The notes beneath the pieces are model-generated. The model had not been told where the DNA came from. It was given only the letters and a program-made list of their open reading frames with translations, and ran no database searches. A program made the position numbers and the translations under genes. This document shows positions 17,807 through 26,718 of a stretch of DNA of 49,394 nucleotides, piece after piece. The stretch's first letter is position 1; each line of letters begins with the position of its first letter. The DNA comes from Candidatus Sumerlaeia bacterium. Lineage in GTDB: Bacteria > Sumerlaeota > Sumerlaeia > JADFCW01. Location: NCBI GenBank assembly GCA_026415575.1, contig JAOAGV010000025.1, positions 1 through 49,394 of the forward strand. The letters run 5' to 3'.

Positions 17807-18832
17807 CTAAAACAGGTCAAAATCCTCCGGCCGGTCGAACCGCAATCCCAAATGGTCATACGCGGCTTTGGCAACCACACGCCCGCGCGGCGTGCGTTTG
17901 AGAAAACCAATCTGGATCAGATACGGCTCGATCACGTCCTCGATGGTGTCTTCATCTTCCTGAACGGCCACGGCGATGGTGCCAAGGCCGACCGGGCCGC
18001 CGTTGAACTTTTCGATGATCGTGCGCAGCAGGTGGCGGTCCACCGTCTCGAGGCCCAGATGGTCCACTTCGAGGTGGTCGAGCGCCTTTGCGGCGATCTC
18101 ACGCGTGATCGTGCCGTCGCCGAGCACGGTGGCATAGTCGCGGACACGACGCAGGAGGCGGTTGGTGATGCGGGGCGTTGCGCGCGAGCGTCGGGCGATC
18201 TCGCGGGCGCCGTCTTCGTCGAGCGCGACGTTGAGAATCTTCGCCGACCGCCGCAGGATCGCCTCGATCTCGGCGACCGTGTAGAACTCGAGCCGCTCGG
18301 TGATGCCGAAGCGGCTGCGAAGCGGCCCCGTGATCATGCCGGCCCGCGTGGTCGCCCCGACCAGCGTAAAGCGCTTGAGGTCAATCCGCAGCGTGCGCGC
18401 ATGGAGGCCTTTATCCAGCACGATGTCTATGCGGAAATCCTCCATGGCCGGGTAGAGACACTCCTCGACGATGCGGTTGAGCCGGTGAATTTCATCAATG
18501 AATAAAACGTCGCCTTCCTGAAGATCGGTGAGAATCGAGGCCAAGTCGTCCTTGCGCTCGATGACCGGGCCCGAAATGGACTTGATTGCCACACCCATTT
18601 CGTTGGCGATGATTTGGGCGAGCGTGGTCTTGCCCAGACCGGGCGGGCCGTAGAGCAGGACATGGTCGAGGGGCTCGCCACGCGCCTTGGCCGCGCCGAT
18701 GCTGATGCGCAGTTTCTCGACGACCTTGGTCTGGCCGCTGAATTCCTGCCAGTTGGCCGGACGGATTCGGCGGTCTTCCTGCCGGTCGGCTTCTTCGGGA
18801 AAGGGCGAGAGGATGGATTTGTCAAAGGGCAT
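17807..18832 (-). CDS. ruvB: Holliday junction branch migration ATPase RuvB
   Basis: 341 residues, full length. The hexameric AAA+ motor drives Holliday-junction migration with RuvA. Seen: [11 protein letters not shown] near the start, Walker [13 protein letters not shown], Walker [12 protein letters not shown], sensor 1 GATTRAGM, arginine finger GPLRSRFGI, and the C-terminal winged helix ending [15 protein letters not shown]. The ATG at 18832 follows GGAG by 11 bases; the longer frame adds only residues without homology. It follows ruvA by 46 bases. Confidence 0.97.
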   Translation of the reverse strand: MPFDKSILSPFPEEADRQEDRRIRPANWQEFSGQTKVVEKLRISIGAAKARGEPLDHVLLYGPPGLGKTTLAQIIANEMGVAIKSISGPVIERKDDLASILTDLQEGDVLFIDEIHRLNRIVEECLYPAMEDFRIDIVLDKGLHARTLRIDLKRFTLVGATTRAGMITGPLRSRFGITERLEFYTVAEIEAILRRSAKILNVALDEDGAREIARRSRATPRITNRLLRRVRDYATVLGDGTITREIAAKALDHLEVDHLGLETVDRHLLRTIIEKFNGGPVGLGTIAVAVQEDEDTIEDVIEPYLIQIGFLKRTPRGRVVAKAAYDHLGLRFDRPEDFDLF

Positions 18833-18878
18833 GTTAAGGGGTTCTCCAGAACTGCTTTGTCCTTCCCGCAAGGGAATC

Positions 18879-19475
18879 TCACCGGTGTTTCAGCGCCTCG
18901 CGGAGAAGTTCCTCGCCGCTGGCCTTGGGGCCGAGAATCTCGACGGCGCGGCGAACGGCCCGCGCTGCCACCGCCGGCCGCGCGCCCAGCTGAACGAGCG
19001 CCGCAATGGCATCCGCGGCTTCGGGCGACGGCTTCTCCAGCGCCATTCCGCGCGATTCCAACCCCAGCATGAACGATTTCATCTTGTCGCGCAGCTCGAC
19101 CACAAGGCGCTCGGCGGTTTTGCGCCCGATGCCGCGCACTTTCATCAGCGCCGCAAGGTCGTTCTCCATGACTGCCCGCGCAAACTCGCCGATTGGCACC
19201 GACGACAAAATGCCGAGACTGGTTTTGGGCCCGATGCCCGAAGTGTTGATAAAAATCTCGAACACTGTGCGCTCTTCGGGCGTGAGAAATCCGAACAGTG
19301 CCCTTTCATCCTCGCGCACGTAGTAGTACGTGTGCAGCTCCACCGGAGAGCCGACCTCCGGCAGCCGCTCGAACGTGCTCGCCGGCACATCCATCCCATA
19401 GCCGACACCTTGCACGTCCACGACAATATGGTAGGGTTCCTTGAAACGCAGAATTCCCGACAACCATTCGATCAT
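18879..19475 (-). CDS. ruvA: Holliday junction DNA-binding protein RuvA
   Basis: 198 residues, usual length. It binds the four-way junction as a tetramer and loads RuvB. The N-terminal OB fold ([30 protein letters not shown]) is followed by the acidic-pin region and two helix-hairpin-helix motifs ([13 protein letters not shown] and [19 protein letters not shown]), then a flexible linker and the RuvB-binding three-helix domain at the end. The start at 19475 matches the family; residues encoded further upstream do not. It forms a pair with ruvB. Confidence 0.96.
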   Translation of the reverse strand: MIEWLSGILRFKEPYHIVVDVQGVGYGMDVPASTFERLPEVGSPVELHTYYYVREDERALFGFLTPEERTVFEIFINTSGIGPKTSLGILSSVPIGEFARAVMENDLAALMKVRGIGRKTAERLVVELRDKMKSFMLGLESRGMALEKPSPEAADAIAALVQLGARPAVAARAVRRAVEILGPKASGEELLREALKHR

Positions 19476-19533
19476 GCGGGCTTTCCCGGCCACTTTGGGC
19501 GATTCAGAAAGAACAGTCAGAAACATCAGCCCC

Positions 19534-19563
19534 GTTGTCGAACAAGTCCGACGGGTCGGACTG
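19534..19563. repeat. 9-mer short tandem repeat (GTCNGACNN type)
   Basis: GTCGAACAA GTCCGACGG GTCGGACTG: three degenerate 9-base units in the gap between the ABC ATPase gene and ruvA. The same unit recurs in other gaps of this window. Confidence 0.6.
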
Positions 19564-19583
19564 TACGTCGCGCCCGTTCCTCA

Positions 19584-20522
19584 TCACGCCGCGTGGGCGT
19601 CGTCTTCCTGAATAATCCGGATGAACTCCTTTTCCAGCGAGCTGCGTTCGCTGCGGAATTCAACAATTTCGCAGTCAGCCAGAACCAGTTCGCGGAGCAA
19701 ACGTGCCGGCTGGTCGTTGGGCGTCAGATGCAGGCGCAAAACGCCGTCGCCGGTTTCTTCGGGCGGTCTTGGCAACGGCGGCAACGCCCCGCCGTCCGGC
19801 TTGACCTTGAACTCGATCTCGAAGTTGCCCCACGGCCGGATGAGGTCTTCGAGCGGCCCTTCGAGGATTTTTCGCCCGTGGTTGATGATTAGAATCCGGT
19901 CGCAAAGCATCTCGACCTCGGACAGCTCATGCGAGGAAAAGAAGATCGTTTTTCCTTCCTGCTTCAATTGCTGCAGGATCTGCCGCAGATCGCGCCGCCC
20001 GATCGGGTCCAGTCCCGACGACAGCTCGTCGAAGATCAGAAGCGCCGGGTCGCCGATGAGCGCCTGTGCGATTCCCAGCCGCTGTTGCATTCCCTTCGAG
20101 AAAGTTTTCAACAGCGCGTTCTCGCGGCCGGCCAGACCCACCATCTCCAGCACCTGCGGGATACGCTGCTCCAATTCGTACGACCGCAGACCCGCGAGGC
20201 CGCCATACAGCCAAAGCAGTTCGCGCGGTTTCATAAACGGATAATACAGCGCTACTTCGGGCAGATAGCCCAAGTGGCGCTTGGCGACGGTCGAGCCGGC
20301 CGGATGGCCCAGCACCTCAATTCGCCCTGCGCTGGGAAACAGAAACCCCATCATCGCCTTGATGGTCGAGGATTTTCCCGCCCCGTTGGGGCCGAGAAAG
20401 CCGATGACTTCACCTTCGCCCACCGTGAAACTCAGGTCGCGCACCGCGCGCACAGGCTGCCGGCGAAATCCCTTTTTATACGTGACGGACAGCCCTTCGA
20501 CTTGAATGACTGCCTTGCCCAT
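19584..20522 (-). CDS. ABC transporter ATP-binding protein (CcmA/NatA-type)
   Basis: 312 residues. Walker A GPNGAGKSS, Q-loop YLPEVALYYPFM, signature FSKGMQQRL, Walker B LLIFDELSSGLDP and H-loop FFSSHELSEVEM are complete, so it should hydrolyse ATP. A C-terminal extension of about 90 residues is typical of drug or exopolysaccharide/gliding-type exporters. The permease is not adjacent: the neighbours are nadD and ruvA. GGAAGGAAGG precedes the ATG. The substrate cannot be inferred. Confidence 0.9.
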   Translation of the reverse strand: MGKAVIQVEGLSVTYKKGFRRQPVRAVRDLSFTVGEGEVIGFLGPNGAGKSSTIKAMMGFLFPSAGRIEVLGHPAGSTVAKRHLGYLPEVALYYPFMKPRELLWLYGGLAGLRSYELEQRIPQVLEMVGLAGRENALLKTFSKGMQQRLGIAQALIGDPALLIFDELSSGLDPIGRRDLRQILQQLKQEGKTIFFSSHELSEVEMLCDRILIINHGRKILEGPLEDLIRPWGNFEIEFKVKPDGGALPPLPRPPEETGDGVLRLHLTPNDQPARLLRELVLADCEIVEFRSERSSLEKEFIRIIQEDDAHAA

Positions 20523-20572
20523 TTTGCCACCTTCCTTCCCTTGGAGCGGACGGATTGGTCAAATCGGACAGA

Positions 20573-21169
20573 TCATGCCGGTTGTTCCTTGCTGTTTTCC
20601 AAAGCGATTGCTTTTTGTCCAATTCCATACAAGCCGTGGCGCCGAATGTAATCCAAGACCGCCGGGCTCAGAACCGCTTCTGCCGACTTTCCTTCGGCCA
20701 GAGCCGCACGGACATCCGTGCTGCTCAGTTGCGGCAATGCAAAGGGCAACGCATCGTCTGCGACGGAGAACCCTCCCCGCGGCACTACGGTCAGCCGCGT
20801 CAGCCGCCGCAAGTCCTCGATCCGTTCCCAGCGCTCCAACTCATCCAAAATGTCGGAACCGACCAAGAGCGAAATTTGTGCGTCGGGCTGTCGGCGAAGC
20901 AGTGCCTCGACGGTGTGAATCGTATAGCTGGGGCGGGGCAGCGAGGCTTCGAGGTCGGACACCACCACCCGCGGGCCCAGCGCCCGCGCCGCCAAATGCG
21001 ACATGGCCAGCCGGTGTTCGAACGCGGTTGCCGGTTTGCCGAACGGATGGTCCGCGCACGGCACCCAGAGAATTCGCTCCACGTCCGTCATTTCGAGCAC
21101 GTAGAGACAGAACAGCGTGTGACAGATATGGGGCGGATCAAAGGTGCCGCCGAAAAGACCCAGATGCAC
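20573..21169 (-). CDS. nadD: nicotinate-nucleotide adenylyltransferase
   Basis: 198 residues. Converts nicotinate mononucleotide and ATP to deamido-NAD in NAD synthesis. Family marks: GLFGGTFDPPHICHTL (nucleotide-binding HxxH loop), WVPCADHPFGKP, R/Y residues in EHRLAMSHLA, LLVGSDILDELERW, and the ATP-binding SSTDVRAALAEG near the end. The GTG at 21169 is chosen because GGGAG lies eight bases upstream and the fold begins here. It lies 157 bases downstream of the hydrogenase cluster, in the same direction. Confidence 0.93.
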   Translation of the reverse strand: MHLGLFGGTFDPPHICHTLFCLYVLEMTDVERILWVPCADHPFGKPATAFEHRLAMSHLAARALGPRVVVSDLEASLPRPSYTIHTVEALLRRQPDAQISLLVGSDILDELERWERIEDLRRLTRLTVVPRGGFSVADDALPFALPQLSSTDVRAALAEGKSAEAVLSPAVLDYIRRHGLYGIGQKAIALENSKEQPA

Positions 21170-21301
21170 GCGCGCCACTCCCGCCAGTGTTCGTTTAAGC
21201 GATAATGCGGTGCGCCTGCATCTGTAAAGCAAAAAACCAATGGGCACACCGCGGCACCGCGGCAAATCTGGCGGAAATCGAAAAGGAGCAGGATTGAAAG
21301 G

Positions 21302-21324
21302 AGCCGGACGCCCGTTCTCCGGCT
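21302..21324 (-). terminator. possible terminator hairpin after mvhA
   Basis: Read leftward: AGCCGGA, nine-base loop, TCCGGCT, then CCTTTC. A perfect seven-base stem begins one base after the mvhA stop. The T-run is poor, so readthrough to nadD is possible. Confidence 0.4.
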
Positions 21325-21325
21325 G

Positions 21326-22804
21326 TCAATCGCGGCGGAATTCCTGCTTCACGTTGCCGGCCATGTCGCGGATCGTAACAATCAGGGGCATCTGGCCGGG
21401 GAGTGTGTGGGTGGCGCAGCCAAAGCACGGGTCATAAAGCCGGAACGCCATTTCGACCATGTTGAGCAGTGCGTCGGTCACGGCCGCGCCCTTCTTGATC
21501 AGTTTCTGGGCCGCACGTTTGACCGACATGGCGATCGGCGCATAATTGTTGGTTGTCCCGACCACCAGATTGACTTTGGTCAGGATGCCCCTCTCGTCCG
21601 TGCAATAGTGGTGCGTGAGCGTTCCGCGTGGCGCTTCAACGGTGCCGATGCCCTCGTCGGGTTTGGCCGTGGGGATCGTGCGGATCTTGTCGCTGGTGAT
21701 TTCCGGGTCTTGCGCCAGTTCGAGCGAGCGCTCGGCGGCATACATCAACTCGATGACGCGCGCCCAATGCGTGGCCAGCCGCGCGTGGATGGGCTTTTTG
21801 CCCGACTTGTCGCCCGTCAGGGTCTCGAACATCTTTTCATATTCGGCCTGCGCCAGCGGCGTGGCCATGCCGTCGGCGGCATTGAGGCGCGACTGCGGTG
21901 TGGCCACATAAACGCCGCTGTCCTTGCCGTCCACAAAGCCCTTCCAGCCCACCTTTTTCAGATAAGGGAACTTGAGGTAGGTCCAAGGTTCGACGCGCTC
22001 GGCGATATATTCTCGGTATTCGTGGGGGGAGTATTTGCAATGCTCCGTGCCGTCGGGCCCGACGACACGGACCTTGCCGTCGTAAAAGTTGACCTTGTTG
22101 TTTGCGTCCACCAAACCCATGTAGTAGGTTTCGTGCTTGTAGGCGTCGCCGAGAATGAGGTCGAGATAGGCCTTGTTTTTGAGGACGACGTCTTCGAGCA
22201 CCTTAAGCGTGAACTTGGCAAACTCGATGTTCTGCTTGGCGTAATCTATCGCCTTTTGTTGGTCATCCTTGGTCAGTCCGACGGTGACGCCGCCGGGAAT
22301 CGAAGTAACCTGGTGAATCTTCTTGCCGCCCAGTTTTTCAATCATTTCCTGGCAGCGTGCGCGACACTGGATGACCTTGAGTCCGGCGTCGAGACCGACC
22401 TTGGCAATCAGGCCGAGGATGTTGCGTTCGGCAGGCGGTGCATCGGGGCCGCAGACAAAGTCCGGGCCGGCCAGCGCATAGAAGTGCACCGTGTGGTCGG
22501 CGGTGAAGAAAAACGAGTAGAGCAATTCGCGCAATTTCTTCGCCGCCGGTGGAATCTCGACGTGATATACGGCGTCGCAGGCCTTGGCCGCCGCCATGTG
22601 ATGCGCTTCGGGACACACCCCGCACAGGCGTGTGGTGATGCGCGGCATTTCCTCGACAGGCCGGCCGACGCAAAACCGCTCAAATCCGCGCAGCTCCGGA
22701 ACCTGAAAATACGCGTTCTCTACCTCGCCGTCGTCGTTGACGAAGATTTCAATCTTGCCGTGCCCTTCAAGGCGCGTGACCGGATCTATGGTGTAGCGTT
22801 TCAC
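21326..22804 (-). CDS. mvhA: [NiFe] hydrogenase large subunit, MvhA-like (group 3c-like)
   Basis: 492 residues. The large subunit holds the Ni-Fe centre that splits or makes H2. Both ligand motifs are intact: C61 and C64 in RLCGVCPEAHH, C460 and C463 with H466 in DPCFGCATH. A 26-residue tail follows H466, the type of extension removed by a maturation protease; one is encoded at the other end of this cluster. Sequence and partners (small subunit, MvhD, HdrABC) fit cytoplasmic group 3c enzymes. Start GTG at 22804 with GGAGG seven bases upstream. It is the last gene of the cluster, followed by a hairpin. Confidence 0.92.
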   Translation of the reverse strand: MKRYTIDPVTRLEGHGKIEIFVNDDGEVENAYFQVPELRGFERFCVGRPVEEMPRITTRLCGVCPEAHHMAAAKACDAVYHVEIPPAAKKLRELLYSFFFTADHTVHFYALAGPDFVCGPDAPPAERNILGLIAKVGLDAGLKVIQCRARCQEMIEKLGGKKIHQVTSIPGGVTVGLTKDDQQKAIDYAKQNIEFAKFTLKVLEDVVLKNKAYLDLILGDAYKHETYYMGLVDANNKVNFYDGKVRVVGPDGTEHCKYSPHEYREYIAERVEPWTYLKFPYLKKVGWKGFVDGKDSGVYVATPQSRLNAADGMATPLAQAEYEKMFETLTGDKSGKKPIHARLATHWARVIELMYAAERSLELAQDPEITSDKIRTIPTAKPDEGIGTVEAPRGTLTHHYCTDERGILTKVNLVVGTTNNYAPIAMSVKRAAQKLIKKGAAVTDALLNMVEMAFRLYDPCFGCATHTLPGQMPLIVTIRDMAGNVKQEFRRD

Positions 22805-22871
22805 TTCTATTCCTCCGAATAAACTGTGGACGACCCATGACCGCCATAGTCAAGAGTCTATCGTCGAGAGT

Positions 22872-23852
22872 CTAAGGTCTCTTTTCTTTCACATCATCCT
22901 GCACACGATAGAGAATCGAGTGTGCCAGATTGAACCGGTAAAATGTGCCGACAGGGTCGGCGATTGTGGCAATGATGCGGTCAATTTCCGCGGGGTCTTC
23001 GGAATCAATGACCGAACTCAGCGCGCTGATCATCTTCATGCCCATGTCGTGCGAGCCGGGCGGCGGGCCGTAGCAACCGCGGCAGGGGATGCCCACCTTG
23101 ACACACTTGGCCCCGCAGCCGTCGCGCGTCGCCGGCCCCATGCACAGAAGACCTTGATCCAGAAGGCATTCGTCGGGATTCGGGATGATTTCATGGGTGC
23201 GGTAAAACCGTTTGAGTTTCTTTTCCTTGCGCACGCGCGGGCATTCGTCGCAACAGCTCTTCTGCCCCGCGCCCAAAATCGAGCCTTTGGGCGGCAAAGG
23301 CTTCCCTTGGATCAGATGGTCGAGCACGGCCCATACCTGATTGGACTGCGGCGGGCAGCCGGGCACATAGTAGTCCACGTCCACCACCTGATCGAGCGCG
23401 CAGACCTTGTTCCAGAACTCGGGGATTTCGAGCACACCTTCCGGCACCTCGGTTTTGGGCTGGGGCAGAACCCCCTTGGTATTGTCAGTGGAGACCGTTT
23501 CGTGATAGACGGTCTTGAAGATTTCGTCGCGGTTGGTCACATTGGCCAGACCGGGAATGCAGCCTTCGTGGGCGCAGGAACCGAAGGCCACAAGCACCTT
23601 GGACTTGCGGCGCAAAAGTTTGGCGAGGTGCTCCTGCTCGCTATTGCGAATGGCGCCGTTGAAAAGCGTTACAAAAATGCCGCCGTCCTCGATGGCCTCG
23701 ACGTCCTTGACCTTGAAGTCCATCAGGCACGGCCAGAAGACGATGTCGAACGCATTGGCGACATCCAAGATGTGCGCCTCGATGTCCACCACCGTGATTT
23801 CGCAGCCGCCACAGCTGGCCGCCCAGTAGAGTGCTACTTTGGGTTTTGGCAT
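22872..23852 (-). CDS. mvhG: [NiFe] hydrogenase small subunit, MvhG-like
   Basis: 326 residues. The small subunit passes electrons from the Ni-Fe site through iron-sulfur clusters. Seen: the proximal cluster motif CGGCE (C14, C17), GSCAHEGCIPG, VPGCPPQ, and several later Cys including CCDECPR and CGAKCVKVGIPCRGCYGPPPG. There is no Tat leader, so it acts in the cytoplasm, as for Mvh-type enzymes. It lies 67 bases before mvhA and after mvhD. Confidence 0.92.
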   Translation of the reverse strand: MPKPKVALYWAASCGGCEITVVDIEAHILDVANAFDIVFWPCLMDFKVKDVEAIEDGGIFVTLFNGAIRNSEQEHLAKLLRRKSKVLVAFGSCAHEGCIPGLANVTNRDEIFKTVYHETVSTDNTKGVLPQPKTEVPEGVLEIPEFWNKVCALDQVVDVDYYVPGCPPQSNQVWAVLDHLIQGKPLPPKGSILGAGQKSCCDECPRVRKEKKLKRFYRTHEIIPNPDECLLDQGLLCMGPATRDGCGAKCVKVGIPCRGCYGPPPGSHDMGMKMISALSSVIDSEDPAEIDRIIATIADPVGTFYRFNLAHSILYRVQDDVKEKRP

Positions 23853-23963
23853 GATTCCATATCCTTGCTAAACAAAGGTTAATGATGACCGATGATTAAT
23901 GAATACGAAACGCCGGAACGCATCCATTCTTCTTCTTCCGCATTCATCCTTCCGCATGCGTCG

Positions 23964-24371
23964 CTAATCTTTCAAATGCAGCGGGCCAAGTTTCCTCACG
24001 CGTTCGGTGATCTCGTTGGTGACCTTGGCCCAGCGTTCACCCTCGGCTGCCGACACCCACGTCAGCATGAGCCGGTCGGGATGGATGCCGAACTGTTCGA
24101 GAACGCGCCGGAGCAGATGGTACCGGCGCAGCGCCTTGTAATTGCCCTGATAGTAGTGGCAGTCGCCCGGGTGGCAGCCGCTGACCAGGACGCCGTCGGC
24201 GCCTTCGCGGAACGCCTTGACGATAAACGTCGGGTCAATGCGTCCGGAGCACATCACGCGGATGGGACGGACATTTGGCGGCCATTTGATGCGCGACACG
24301 CCTGCAAGATCGGCGCCCGTGTAGGAGCACCAGTTGCACAAGAAACCTACGATTTTCGGTTCGAAGGGCAT
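23964..24371 (-). CDS. mvhD: MvhD-like [2Fe-2S] electron-transfer subunit
   Basis: 135 residues, whole family length. It links the hydrogenase (or formate dehydrogenase) to HdrA through a [2Fe-2S] cluster. Cysteines fit the family: C12 and C15 in FLCNWCSYTGADLAG, C41 in VMCSGRID, C66 and C71 in GCHPGDCHY. GGAG stands upstream of the ATG. Its presence is a strong sign that the hydrogenase docks onto the Hdr module encoded in the same cluster. A four-helix-bundle gene separates it from the HdrA chimera. Confidence 0.93.
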   Translation of the reverse strand: MPFEPKIVGFLCNWCSYTGADLAGVSRIKWPPNVRPIRVMCSGRIDPTFIVKAFREGADGVLVSGCHPGDCHYYQGNYKALRRYHLLRRVLEQFGIHPDRLMLTWVSAAEGERWAKVTNEITERVRKLGPLHLKD

Positions 24372-24393
24372 TTGCCTTGCTCCTCGTATGCAG

Positions 24394-24882
24394 AGGGATG
24401 AGGGATGAAGGATGAGGGATGAGTAGAACGACTCCTGTGCATCTCATTCATCCTTTCTGCGTTTTGATCTTCATTCTATCTTTGACGCGCTTGATGCAGG
24501 AAACAAATATCGAGATCAGATCATTGGTTTCCTGCAACAAGGCTGAAAGTTTCGCCATAGGGATAGTTCCTGATTCTACCAAAAGTTCAAGCCAGTAAAG
24601 GCTTTCATCCAGTTCTTGAAGCCCACCTTCCATTTTGCTGACGAATTCGGCATCCGATCGGCTGCGATACGCCTCGCAGTAGTGTGCCCCTACAGAAGTC
24701 CCCGCCCTCAGCACTTGACCACCAATGAGCTGTGCTTCTCTGCGTCTTGGCAAGGCCGCATAAAGCCGGATGATTCTTAATGCATACTGTTTTGTCCGTT
24801 TTCGGAGGTCCTGCCTTTGGGCATCCTCGCTCATTTATCACCTTTCTCCCTCTTCATCCCTCATCCTTCATCCCTCATCCCT
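24394..24882. repeat. 29-bp perfect inverted repeat flanking the four-helix-bundle gene
   Basis: Left arm 24394-24422 and right arm 24854-24882 are exact reverse complements. Both are built from 7-8-base units of the CATCCCT/CATCCTT type. They enclose only the S23-like gene, 25 bases from its stop and 19 from its start. Confidence 0.85.
24448..24834 (-). CDS. four-helix-bundle protein (S23 / 23S rRNA intervening-sequence type)
   Basis: 128 residues. Family marks: LIGGQVLRAGTSVGAHYCEAYRS in the middle, DAEFVSKMEGGLQELDESLYWLELL, and a C-terminal helix. These small proteins are found free or within 23S rRNA intervening sequences and form pentamers; their role is unsettled. It interrupts the hydrogenase cluster between the HdrA chimera and mvhD, in the same direction, and is bracketed by perfect 29-base inverted repeats, suggesting later insertion. 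The ATG at 24834 has no strong ribosome site. Confidence 0.88.
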   Translation of the reverse strand: MSEDAQRQDLRKRTKQYALRIIRLYAALPRRREAQLIGGQVLRAGTSVGAHYCEAYRSRSDAEFVSKMEGGLQELDESLYWLELLVESGTIPMAKLSALLQETNDLISIFVSCIKRVKDRMKIKTQKG

Positions 24883-24884
24883 TC

Positions 24885-26657
24885 TCACTTGTTTCCCGCG
24901 TCGGCCAAAATGCCTTCGATTTCGGCAAAAATCTGCTCGTCGGTGAAACCGCTGCCGGTGATCGCGCCGGCCGGACAGGCCGCCACGCAGGTGCCGCAGC
25001 CTTTGCACAGGGTTTCGTTGACAATCGAGACCTTCTTTACGTCGTCGAAGGTAATTGCGCTATACGGGCAAAGGTTGTTGCAGACTTTGCAGCCGCCGCA
25101 CAAGTTTTCATCTATGCACGCCCGAATCGGATCGAGGAACACTTCGCCCTTGGAGATCAGCGCCAGAATGCGCGCCGCAGCGCCCTGGGCTTGCGCCACC
25201 GTGTCGGGAATATCCTTAGGCCCCTGGCAACAGCCGGCCAGATAGATGCCGTCGTTGACCGTGCCCATCGGATCGAGCTTGGGATGGCGTTCGAGGAAAA
25301 AGCCGTCGGGACTGCGGCTGAGCGAGAAAATCTGGCCAATACGGTCCTGATCGGCATTCGGTTCGATCGCTGCGCACAGCACCACCATGTCCACGGGCAC
25401 TTCGCGGAATTTGCCGATGAGCGTATCCTCGCAGCGCACCAACAGATGGCCCTCGCGCTCGTTGCCCCACGTGGCCTCGACCACTTCGGCCGCCTTGCCG
25501 CGGATCATATTCACGCCCTCGTCGAGGATGCGGGAATAGAACTCCTCGTAGCCTTTGCCGAAGGCGCGCATATCAATGTAGAACTGATAGACCTCGGCGT
25601 TGGTGCGGTCCTTGACCAAATGGGCAAACTTCAGGGCATACATGCAGCAGACGCGCGAGCAGTATTTGTGATAGCGGGCGTCGCGAGAGCCGATGCAGTG
25701 AATCAGGCCGATGGCGCGAGGCTCCTTGCCGTTTTTCATCAACACCCGCCCGCCCGTTGGCCCCGTCGAGTTGAGCATCTTCTCGAACTCCAGCGCCGAG
25801 AGTACGTTGTCCAGCTTGCCGTAGCCATACTGGGCCATCTGCGAGGCCTCGAAGATCTGGTAGCCCGTAGCCACAAGGATCTGGCCGACATCCAGTTCCA
25901 CGACCTCGTCCTGCATTGTGTAGTTAATGGCTTCGGGCTCGCAAACCTGCGCGCAGATGCCGCAGCCGCCCGTTTGCATCTTGATGCATGCATCGGGATC
26001 AATATACGGAACCTTGGGCACCGCCTGCTGGAACGGAATCGAGATGGCTGTTTTTGGGCCCAGAGGCATTTCGGGCACTTCGCCGCGCCGCTGCGACAAG
26101 TCCTCGATGGTGATTGCACCGGTCGGGCAGACGTGCGCACATGCCCCGCAGGCAATGCACACGTCGGTGGCCATCTCGCGCTCAAACGGCGTGACGACCT
26201 TGCGGCGCGGGCCTGAATAGGCGAAGCTGAGCACATTGGCCTTGACGATGTCGCTGCACATGCGGACGCACAAGCCGCACAGAATGCATTTCTCCTTGGG
26301 GTCGTAGCCGAAGCGGGATTTTTCGACGCCGTATTTGGCGGCCAACTCCCGAATTACCGGTACCTCCGAGCAGCGGCCCAGAAGCATTTCGAGATTCAGC
26401 CGGCGGGCGCGCCGCACCCGCTCGTTCTCGGTGAACACCTCGATGCCGTCGGTGGCCGGGTAGTTGCACGCCGTGACCATGCGCCGCCGGCGGCCGCGCA
26501 CCACCTCGACCATGCAGACCCGGCAGGCGGCATACGGCTCGATCCCTTCATAATAGCACAAAGTGGGGATCTCAATGTTGAGTTTTTGGGCCGCCTTCAG
26601 GAGCGGCGTTCCCGCATTGACTTCGACTTCATTTCCGTCAATTCGCAGTTTGATCAT
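24885..26657 (-). CDS. chimera: NuoG/HoxU-type ferredoxin module fused to the C-terminal half of HdrA
   Basis: 590 residues. Residues 1-80 form a [2Fe-2S] ferredoxin (C34, C45, C48, C64); 120-180 carry two [4Fe-4S] motifs (CILCGLCVRMC, CIACGACAHVCP), as at the N-termini of NuoG, HoxU and HydA. From about 220 it continues as the C-terminal half of HdrA: GGCGICAQVCEPEAINY, VELDVGQILVATGYQIFE, the HdrA cysteine set C321/C333/C337/C338 (HCIGSRD...YCSRVCC), IYLAGCCQGPKDIPDTVAQA, and two terminal [4Fe-4S] motifs. The FAD-binding GxGxxG half is missing; it is encoded separately at 33619-34515. It probably joins the NuoEF diaphorase to the Hdr flavin centre. GGAAG lies seven bases before the ATG. Confidence 0.88.
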   Translation of the reverse strand: MIKLRIDGNEVEVNAGTPLLKAAQKLNIEIPTLCYYEGIEPYAACRVCMVEVVRGRRRRMVTACNYPATDGIEVFTENERVRRARRLNLEMLLGRCSEVPVIRELAAKYGVEKSRFGYDPKEKCILCGLCVRMCSDIVKANVLSFAYSGPRRKVVTPFEREMATDVCIACGACAHVCPTGAITIEDLSQRRGEVPEMPLGPKTAISIPFQQAVPKVPYIDPDACIKMQTGGCGICAQVCEPEAINYTMQDEVVELDVGQILVATGYQIFEASQMAQYGYGKLDNVLSALEFEKMLNSTGPTGGRVLMKNGKEPRAIGLIHCIGSRDARYHKYCSRVCCMYALKFAHLVKDRTNAEVYQFYIDMRAFGKGYEEFYSRILDEGVNMIRGKAAEVVEATWGNEREGHLLVRCEDTLIGKFREVPVDMVVLCAAIEPNADQDRIGQIFSLSRSPDGFFLERHPKLDPMGTVNDGIYLAGCCQGPKDIPDTVAQAQGAAARILALISKGEVFLDPIRACIDENLCGGCKVCNNLCPYSAITFDDVKKVSIVNETLCKGCGTCVAACPAGAITGSGFTDEQIFAEIEGILADAGNK

Positions 26658-26718
26658 GATTGCTCTTCCTTATCGGGTCGGGCAGGTTGTCCACCTGCGC
26701 CGCCTGGTGTTTTACCCG

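Noticed and set aside
21407-22822. 471-codon rightward frame opposite mvhA
   Set aside because: Shadow of mvhA codon bias; no start signal.
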